From NCBI GenBank assembly GCA_913064935.1, contig CAJYBF010000014.1:1-10971 (forward strand): DNA of 10,971 nt. Reading direction: 5' to 3'. Under the pieces are notes generated by a model that saw nothing but the letters and a program-made list of their open reading frames with translations, did not search any database and had not been told where the DNA came from. The translations under genes and the position numbers were made by a program. The stretch comes from an uncultured Mollicutes bacterium (GTDB lineage: Bacteria > Bacillota_I > Bacilli_A > MAG-NZ). Position 1 is the stretch's first letter; each line of letters starts with the position of its first letter. Below, one piece after another: positions 6,600 to 10,971 of the stretch.

Positions 6600-7795
6600 G
6601 CTTTAACCTCTTTCTTTTCTCTATTAAAGAACATAATTAGTACACCAGCTAAACTTATAAATGCCATAACAATCCACATTATTTGAAAATTGTAAACTTG
6701 AATTATATATCCTGCTATAAAGAAGCCTAATATACTAGCACCTTTGTTAACTAACATAAACAACGAACTAAATCGTCCTCTATGGGTTATAGGTGAATGA
6801 TTAGCAATATATAATTTCGAGTTCGGTGATATATTAATCTCACCAAACGTCCATATAACTGCAGATAGAAGGAATAAAGGAACACTATTAACAAACGCTA
6901 ACATTCCAAAACCAACTAAATAACATAAGCCACCTATGATAATCTTAGTTTCAATTTTAAGGTTTTGAGTTAATTTCATAATAGGTGTTGTGACAATTAC
7001 CACTACAGACGCATTAACTGTCATAATGATTCCAAATACAGTCCCCGAGTTTTCAAATAAGAAATCTGTATGCAACGGTACGCTATATGTAAACTGTCTG
7101 AAAACAATAAATAAGGTTAAATTAACGAATAAAAATATTAGAAGTGCTTTATTACTTAACAACACTTTAATAATATTTCCTTCTTTAGCAGCTTCTTTAG
7201 TATTTACAACATTATCAAAATCACTTTTCTTAGGAAGTGATTCTGGCACAAACAACAACACTATAACAGCAAAAATCCCTGTAGTGACTCCATCTCCTAA
7301 AAACAACCATTTCAATAAATCCAAATCGTATAAGTACCCACCTAAAAGGGGTCCAAATGCGAACCCGAAATTCATAGCAATGTAATATAAGGCAAATGCT
7401 TCTTTTCTTTCCTTATCAGTTGTTGTGAAGTCTGTAATCATAGCGGTAGTAGAACTACCACCAATAGCAATCACAAAAGCATTTATAGTAAGCAAGTATA
7501 TTATAGCTTGTCCTTCTACATAAGCTGCTGAGATACAAAACATAGCAGACAATAACATAAATATGACAAATGTTTTTTTTCTTCCGAAACTATCAGTTAA
7601 TTTACCACCTATTATAGTTCCTATTAGCGCTAAAACAGTAAATAATGTTAAGTAACTAGCAATTTGAGTAGCACTTAGTCCTAATTGGTTTTTTCCTATG
7701 AAAGTAAACAACGGCCATAAGTAATTACCAAGTTCCATAAAGATTTTTCCTATACATATAAAGTAAATAACTTTAGGTAATTTGTACTTGAACAT
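6593..7795 (-). CDS. Major facilitator superfamily transporter (DHA1-like), substrate unknown
   Basis: The 400-residue integral membrane protein has about 12 hydrophobic segments in two halves and a central loop (about 186-210) with many charged residues. The MFS signature between segments 2 and 3 is GGKLTDSFGRKKTF (63-76), close to the family GxLaDrxGrkr. FGFAFGPLLGG (143-153) in the fifth segment resembles the antiporter/DHA1 motif. The general look is that of MdtG/YttB-type drug or metabolite exporters, but nothing shows the substrate. Its ATG overlaps the helicase stop by one base (TAATG), with AGAGG 9 nt upstream, and its end overlaps nfo by 7 nt, so it sits inside a coupled three-gene operon. 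In B. subtilis no transporter lies between cshB and nfo, so it is probably a lineage-specific insertion. Confidence 0.88.
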   Translation of the reverse strand: MFKYKLPKVIYFICIGKIFMELGNYLWPLFTFIGKNQLGLSATQIASYLTLFTVLALIGTIIGGKLTDSFGRKKTFVIFMLLSAMFCISAAYVEGQAIIYLLTINAFVIAIGGSSTTAMITDFTTTDKERKEAFALYYIAMNFGFAFGPLLGGYLYDLDLLKWLFLGDGVTTGIFAVIVLLFVPESLPKKSDFDNVVNTKEAAKEGNIIKVLLSNKALLIFLFVNLTLFIVFRQFTYSVPLHTDFLFENSGTVFGIIMTVNASVVVIVTTPIMKLTQNLKIETKIIIGGLCYLVGFGMLAFVNSVPLFLLSAVIWTFGEINISPNSKLYIANHSPITHRGRFSSLFMLVNKGASILGFFIAGYIIQVYNFQIMWIVMAFISLAGVLIMFFNREKKEVKAW

Positions 7796-9090
7796 TACTG
7801 TCTTCCTCTTCTTGCTTGTTTAGATAATTTCTTAGCTAATATCTCAATTTCCTTTGCTCTTTTCTTTTTATATCCAGGTTTTACCTTATTTGTTTTTCTA
7901 ATAAATTTCCTAGCTTTATCATCTTGACTTGAGACATATACTTTTTTGCTTCTTTGATTACGGTTCTTAGTCTTAAGTAACTCTCCATCTTTAACTTCTC
8001 TAAAAGCAAATTTAATCCCTTTTGCTTCTAATAAGTCTAAGTATTCGTATGAATCATGTTCATAAAAACTTATAGCTATCCCTTTGTTGTTAGCTCTAGC
8101 AGTTCTTCCTGTTCTATGAACATAGAATTCCACATCTTGAGGTAGTTCATAGTTGATAACGTGAGATATGTTATCAATATCTATTCCTCTTGCAGCTATA
8201 TCAGTTGCTACAATGTACTGAAACTCTAAATCTTTAATTCTTCTCATCATTTGTTTTCTTGCTCTTACTTGCAAGTCACCGTGAATCTCAGCTACTTTAT
8301 AACCACGTGATCTAAGAAATTTTGCGGTTTCTATTGTGTTCTTCTTAGTGTTAGTGAAGATTAAAGCTAAGAATGGATTAAGAATATCTAATAACTCACA
8401 CAATAATCCGTCTTTTTTCTTATACTTTGTAGGAATCAGCAAATGTTCAATATTACTATTTGTTAATTGATTACCTTGAATAGTAATAAACATCGGATTA
8501 TCAATATATTTTTTTAGAAATGGTTCTAATCCAACAGGTATCGTAGCACTGAAAACCATCATTTGAAGGTTTCTCTTCATTAATCCTGCTACTTTATCTA
8601 TATCTTCTAAAAAACCATCTTCTAATGCCATATCAGCTTCATCAATTACAAAAGTTTCTACATTATGCACAAATAGTTTCTTCTCTTTAATTACAAAATC
8701 ATGTAATTTACCAGGTGTCCCAATAACAATATTAGGCTGAGTGCTTAATTGTCTCAATTCTCTTTGTCTATCAGTACCACCTGTATAAAGTCTTATATCG
8801 ATTCTTTCTTTAGAATGACTCGATATCTGATCAGCAACTTTATATATTTGATGTGCTAGTTCTCTAGTAGGAGAACAAATAAGTACCTCTACATTTCCAT
8901 TTAACTGTAAGTTTTGAAAAATCGGAAAAAGAAAAGCATGAGTCTTTCCTGAACCTGTTTGAGATTTTCCAACAATACTTCTTCTTTTAAGCGCATTTGG
9001 AATTACTTTCTGTTGAATTTCAGTAAATTCAGTGAAATTCAGTTCCTTAATTGCGTCATTTATAAAATCCTTAAATTTAAAATCTATCAT
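7795..9090 (-). CDS. cshB: DEAD-box ATP-dependent RNA helicase (CshB-like)
   Basis: The helicase unwinds short RNA duplexes in ribosome assembly, mRNA turnover and cold adaptation. All core motifs are present: Q-motif (FTEIQQKVIP, 22-31), Walker A QTGSGKT (44-50), PTREL (74-78), TPGKL (125-129), DEAD (150-153), SAT (181-183), LIFTNT (243-248), TDIAARGIDI (296-305) and HRTGRTAR (325-332). A lysine/arginine-rich tail follows from about 374 to 431, typical of RNA-binding tails in Bacilli helicases. The gene symbol rests on the conserved neighbourhood with ispH and nfo and on size; the family call is certain, the orthology less so. It is the first gene of the helicase-MFS-nfo operon and divergent from ispH. 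The ribosome site is a degenerate GATGTGAT. Confidence 0.95.
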   Translation of the reverse strand: MIDFKFKDFINDAIKELNFTEFTEIQQKVIPNALKRRSIVGKSQTGSGKTHAFLFPIFQNLQLNGNVEVLICSPTRELAHQIYKVADQISSHSKERIDIRLYTGGTDRQRELRQLSTQPNIVIGTPGKLHDFVIKEKKLFVHNVETFVIDEADMALEDGFLEDIDKVAGLMKRNLQMMVFSATIPVGLEPFLKKYIDNPMFITIQGNQLTNSNIEHLLIPTKYKKKDGLLCELLDILNPFLALIFTNTKKNTIETAKFLRSRGYKVAEIHGDLQVRARKQMMRRIKDLEFQYIVATDIAARGIDIDNISHVINYELPQDVEFYVHRTGRTARANNKGIAISFYEHDSYEYLDLLEAKGIKFAFREVKDGELLKTKNRNQRSKKVYVSSQDDKARKFIRKTNKVKPGYKKKRAKEIEILAKKLSKQARRGRQ

Positions 9091-9122
9091 ATAATCACAT
9101 CTTTCTTATTCTTTACTTGTAT

Positions 9123-9151
9123 ATTATATATTATTATCGTTAATTTAGAAA
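9123..9151 (-). promoter_or_regulatory. Predicted promoter of the helicase-MFS-nfo operon
   Basis: The minus strand carries a perfect -10 TATAAT (9123-9128), 17 nt from a poor -35 TTTCTA (9146-9151). It is 32 nt upstream of the ATG. The strong -10 and position support it; in such AT-rich DNA a chance TATAAT is possible. Confidence 0.4.
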
Positions 9152-9156
9152 CGATA
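9135..9156. repeat. 7-bp inverted repeat between the divergent helicase and ispH genes
   Basis: TATCGTT (9135-9141) and AACGATA (9150-9156) are exact reverse complements with an 8-nt spacer. The repeat overlaps the likely -35 of the helicase operon and a possible ispH -10 (TATGAT, 9155-9160), so a bound protein could affect both directions. Most of it recurs in the pilus control region (2579-2598, 17 of 20 identical). Confidence 0.4.
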
Positions 9157-9185
9157 TGATAATATTAAGTTAAGGAAGTGACAAT

Positions 9186-10076
9186 ATGGAAGTAAAAAAG
9201 ATTATTCCAAGAGGGTATTGTTTTGGCGTTATCAACGCAATAAATGCCGTGCTTGAAGCAAATAGTTCAGATATTCCAAAACCGATAAATATATATGGCA
9301 TGTTAATCCACAACAAACAAGTTGTTGATGCTTTAACTGAATTGGGGATAAATACTATCTATAATCCTACGATTAGTGATTTTGATAATATTAAAGGCAC
9401 TGTTGTCTTTACTGCTCACGGAATTCAAAATGAAATCATAATCGAAGCAAAAAAAAGAGCATTACACGTTATAGATGCAACTTGTAGAGACGTTCTTAAA
9501 ACCAAAGACATAATTGATGATCATTTATCTAAAGGTTATCAAGTGATATATATTGGTAAGAAAAATCACCCTGAGTCAATCGGGGCTACTGGACATAAAG
9601 ATGTTCATTTGATCGAAGATTTAAAAGATTTAAAATTAGTTGATTTAAACAAAAAATCGATTCTTACAAACCAAACCACAGTAAGTCTGATAGATATAGA
9701 AAATATTTATGATTACATAAAATCAAACTACCCCCATATAAAAATTATAGATGAAGTTTGTAATGTTACAAGACGAAGACAATTAGCTGTGATAGCGAAT
9801 GCTGATGCAGAGTTACTTTATGTAGTTGGTGATAAAAAATCAAATAACTCTAAAAACTTAGTTAATTTACATACAAATGGGAAACTCATTGAAACAATTA
9901 CAGATATAGACACAACAAGTTTAGGTAACGTTAAGTCAATTGCAGTGACAGCTGGGGCTTCTACTCCTAAAGCTGTTGTAAATGAAATCATCCATTATTT
10001 AGAACATTTTAACACTAATACTGAACTGCCTAAAGTAAGTCATTTATCAAACGAAGACATATTAAACAGAAAATAA
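9186..10076 (+). CDS. ispH: 4-hydroxy-3-methylbut-2-enyl diphosphate reductase (IspH/LytB)
   Basis: This 4Fe-4S enzyme catalyses the last step of the non-mevalonate (MEP) isoprenoid pathway, reducing HMBPP to IPP and DMAPP. The three cluster cysteines are Cys12 (RGYCFGV), Cys100 (DATC) and Cys192 (EVCNVTRRRQ). Substrate-binding motifs include GMLIHNKQVV with His42, FTAHGI with His78, KKNHPE with His128 and Glu130, NQTT (162-165), KSNNSKNL (218-225) and AGASTP (256-261). The 296-residue length is usual. After the second cysteine, Arg replaces the usual Pro of DATCPxV; this is not a ligand position. The ribosome site AAGGAAGTGA precedes the ATG. It is transcribed away from the helicase operon and has no convincing terminator, so some transcripts may run into the small membrane protein gene. 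Confidence 0.97.
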   Translation: MEVKKIIPRGYCFGVINAINAVLEANSSDIPKPINIYGMLIHNKQVVDALTELGINTIYNPTISDFDNIKGTVVFTAHGIQNEIIIEAKKRALHVIDATCRDVLKTKDIIDDHLSKGYQVIYIGKKNHPESIGATGHKDVHLIEDLKDLKLVDLNKKSILTNQTTVSLIDIENIYDYIKSNYPHIKIIDEVCNVTRRRQLAVIANADAELLYVVGDKKSNNSKNLVNLHTNGKLIETITDIDTTSLGNVKSIAVTAGASTPKAVVNEIIHYLEHFNTNTELPKVSHLSNEDILNRK

Positions 10077-10077
10077 T

Positions 10078-10106
10078 TTGCATTTTTTTCTAATAATCAT
10101 TATAAT
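10078..10106 (+). promoter_or_regulatory. Predicted promoter of the small membrane protein gene
   Basis: -35 TTGCAT (10078-10083), a 17-nt spacer and a perfect -10 TATAAT (10101-10106) begin immediately after the ispH stop and end 30 nt before the next ATG. The -35 matches only 3 of 6. Confidence 0.5.
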
Positions 10107-10114
10107 GTTATTAG
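10090..10114. repeat. Nested palindrome covering the -10 of the small-protein promoter
   Basis: CTAATAA (10090-10096) pairs exactly with TTATTAG (10108-10114), and between them lies the perfect 10-nt palindrome CATTATAATG (10098-10107), which contains the -10. It may be an operator for a repressor. The DNA is very AT-rich, so part of the symmetry may be chance. Confidence 0.35.
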
Positions 10115-10136
10115 CACACAATAAAGAGGTGAAATT

Positions 10137-10322
10137 ATGAGCAACAAAAAGCCAATCGAAATTATTAAAAAAAGGGATAACACTATAGAAGTAGCAATAA
10201 GAAAGAATCCTGCTAAAACAAAATTTGGTAAGGTAACAGGAATTGTTGTAATCTTTGGATTCGTAATCCTACCAGTGGTAGCGTTAATTTATGCATTAGT
10301 TACAATGATGACAAATATGTAG
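10137..10322 (+). CDS. Small single-span membrane protein, function unknown
   Basis: The 61-residue protein has a lysine-rich N-terminal half (1-33, strongly basic with KKRDNT and RKNPAKTKFGK) and one hydrophobic segment (about 34-58, VTGIVVIFGFVILPVVALIYALV) with a proline near its middle, then a four-residue tail. The positive-inside rule puts the N-terminus in the cytoplasm. I do not recognise the family. It looks real because it has a good ribosome site (AGAGGTGA, 10125-10132), a promoter directly upstream and an intrinsic terminator that begins at its stop codon. A membrane anchor or regulatory small protein is possible; nothing in the sequence chooses between roles. Confidence 0.7.
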   Translation: MSNKKPIEIIKKRDNTIEVAIRKNPAKTKFGKVTGIVVIFGFVILPVVALIYALVTMMTNM

Positions 10323-10343
10323 TCTAGCGACTACTTTTTTTTT
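10319..10343 (+). terminator. Intrinsic terminator overlapping the stop codon of the small membrane protein gene
   Basis: A 6-bp stem GTAGTC/GACTAC (10319-10324, 10329-10334) with loop TAGC is followed by nine T. The TAG stop (10320-10322) lies inside the first arm. Confidence 0.85.
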
Positions 10344-10392
10344 ACCTATAAATTCGTCTTTAATAATCTTCTTTATTTTAAACTTTTGACAT

Positions 10393-10424
10393 AAAGAAAA
10401 GATAATGTCCATTATATGGACATT
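10393..10424 (-). terminator. Probable terminator of spo0A
   Basis: A 9-bp perfect stem AATGTCCAT/ATGGACATT (10404-10412, 10416-10424) with a 3-nt loop lies 36 nt after the spo0A stop. On the minus strand it is followed by ATCTTTTCTTT, a moderately U-rich tract. Confidence 0.6.
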
Positions 10425-10459
10425 CCCATTACTTTCAAAGTTAATAATCGACGCATTAA

Positions 10460-10971
10460 TTATGATGCAACTCTATGTTCTAGTCTTAATTTATCTGCTA
10501 TCATCGCAATAAATTCTGAATTGGTTGGTTTAGATTTATTATAACTTATAGTATAACTAAAAATAGAGCTTATCGCTTCAATGTTTCCTCGGTTCCATGC
10601 AACTTCTATCGCATGTCTGATTGCTCTTTCGACTCTTGATGAAGTGGTCTTGAACTTTTTAGCTACCTCTGGATATAACACTTTTGTTATTCCGCCCAGT
10701 AATTCAATGTTTCCATACACCATTCCTATGGATTCTCGCAAGTATAAATAACCTTTTATGTGCGCAGGAACACCAATTTCGTGAAGAATAGTCGTAATTT
10801 CTCTGTCTAGATCTATTGTTGATTGAGTTAAACTAATTATCTTATTGTTTACTCCGTCATCTTCTTTACAAACTTCTTTTATAGTGTCAACTAACTTAGT
10901 AAGTTCGAATGGTTTCATAACGAAATAGTTTGCACCTTTAGATGAGACTTTCTTCATTAAATTATCACTAT
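10460..10971 (-). CDS. spo0A: Sporulation master regulator Spo0A, N-terminus cut by the window edge
   Basis: The reading frame is open to the window edge, so the visible Met at 10955-10957 is internal, not the start. The visible part contains the end of the receiver domain ([11 protein letters not shown], with the conserved Lys-Pro), a short linker and the complete Spo0A DNA-binding domain. The latter is nearly the same as in B. subtilis, including [30 protein letters not shown], the recognition helix [15 protein letters not shown], and [19 protein letters not shown] near the end. About 170 residues are visible of an expected 260-270; the phosphorylated aspartate lies outside. Phosphorylated Spo0A binds TTGTCRAA boxes to start sporulation and to adjust competence, biofilm and motility genes. 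Its presence strongly suggests an endospore-forming ancestry, though not that this organism sporulates. Confidence 0.97.
   Translation of the reverse strand, partial: SDNLMKKVSSKGANYFVMKPFELTKLVDTIKEVCKEDDGVNNKIISLTQSTIDLDREITTILHEIGVPAHIKGYLYLRESIGMVYGNIELLGGITKVLYPEVAKKFKTTSSRVERAIRHAIEVAWNRGNIEAISSIFSYTISYNKSKPTNSEFIAMIADKLRLEHRVAS

Noticed and set aside
6990..7385. 131-codon rightward ORF
   Set aside because: Antisense to the MFS gene; low-complexity composition and no initiation signal.
9018..9043. Short direct repeats of TTCAGT(A/G)AA
   Set aside because: They encode the Phe-Thr-Glu-Phe-Thr-Glu stretch of the helicase Q-motif region and are explained by coding.
8959..9159. 66-codon rightward ORF with a hydrophobic C-terminus
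   Set aside because: Antisense to the helicase N-terminus and running into the control region; no ribosome site.
10384..10392. Third Spo0A-box-like sequence (ATGTCAAAA on the minus strand)
   Set aside because: It lies downstream of two convergent terminators, not at a promoter, and the outer base is wrong.
10386..10416. Perfect -35 TTGACA reading rightward with a possible promoter toward spo0A antisense
   Set aside because: No acceptable -10 at 16-18 nt, and the segment forms the spo0A terminator hairpin region.

Overview
This is an AT-rich chromosomal segment (about one third G+C by eye) from a low-GC Gram-positive bacterium (Bacillota). The right edge cuts into Spo0A, the master regulator of endospore formers, and the conserved Bacilli set ispH, cshB-like helicase and nfo lies beside it. 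UGA serves as a stop and all tryptophans are UGG, so the mycoplasma code is not in use. Most genes have a Shine-Dalgarno of the GAGGTGA(T) type. A deep-branching Bacilli or Mollicutes-related lineage is possible, but the sequence does not settle it.

Left third (1-5690): a divergent type IV pilus / pseudopilin locus. Leftward runs a membrane-anchored protein with a degenerate VanW-like ectodomain, followed 11 nt later by a PilB/GspE-type assembly ATPase that stops abruptly just after its His box. Rightward runs a tight three-gene operon of type IV prepilin-like proteins: a 613-residue PilX-like protein with a predicted beta-helical ectodomain, a small minor pilin, and a GspJ/PilW-like pilin with the classical Glu5. 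The set resembles the minor-pilin tip complex of type IV pili or type II secretion, with its motor on the opposite strand. The 218-bp divergent control region holds two good promoters, a match to the Spo0A box inside one of them, a weaker second match, and a 9-bp perfect inverted repeat. A strong bidirectional terminator closes the pilin operon.

Middle (5697-10076): a leftward, translationally coupled operon of DEAD-box RNA helicase, MFS transporter and endonuclease IV, divergent from ispH. Bacillus subtilis has ispH, cshB and nfo close together in one direction. Here ispH is inverted relative to the others and a transporter sits between helicase and nuclease.

Right end (10077-10971): a 61-residue single-span membrane protein with its own promoter and a terminator that starts inside its stop codon, then a leftward spo0A cut by the window edge with a likely terminator. 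No tRNA, rRNA, CRISPR array or complete mobile element was seen, and there is no gene-free stretch longer than 300 bases.
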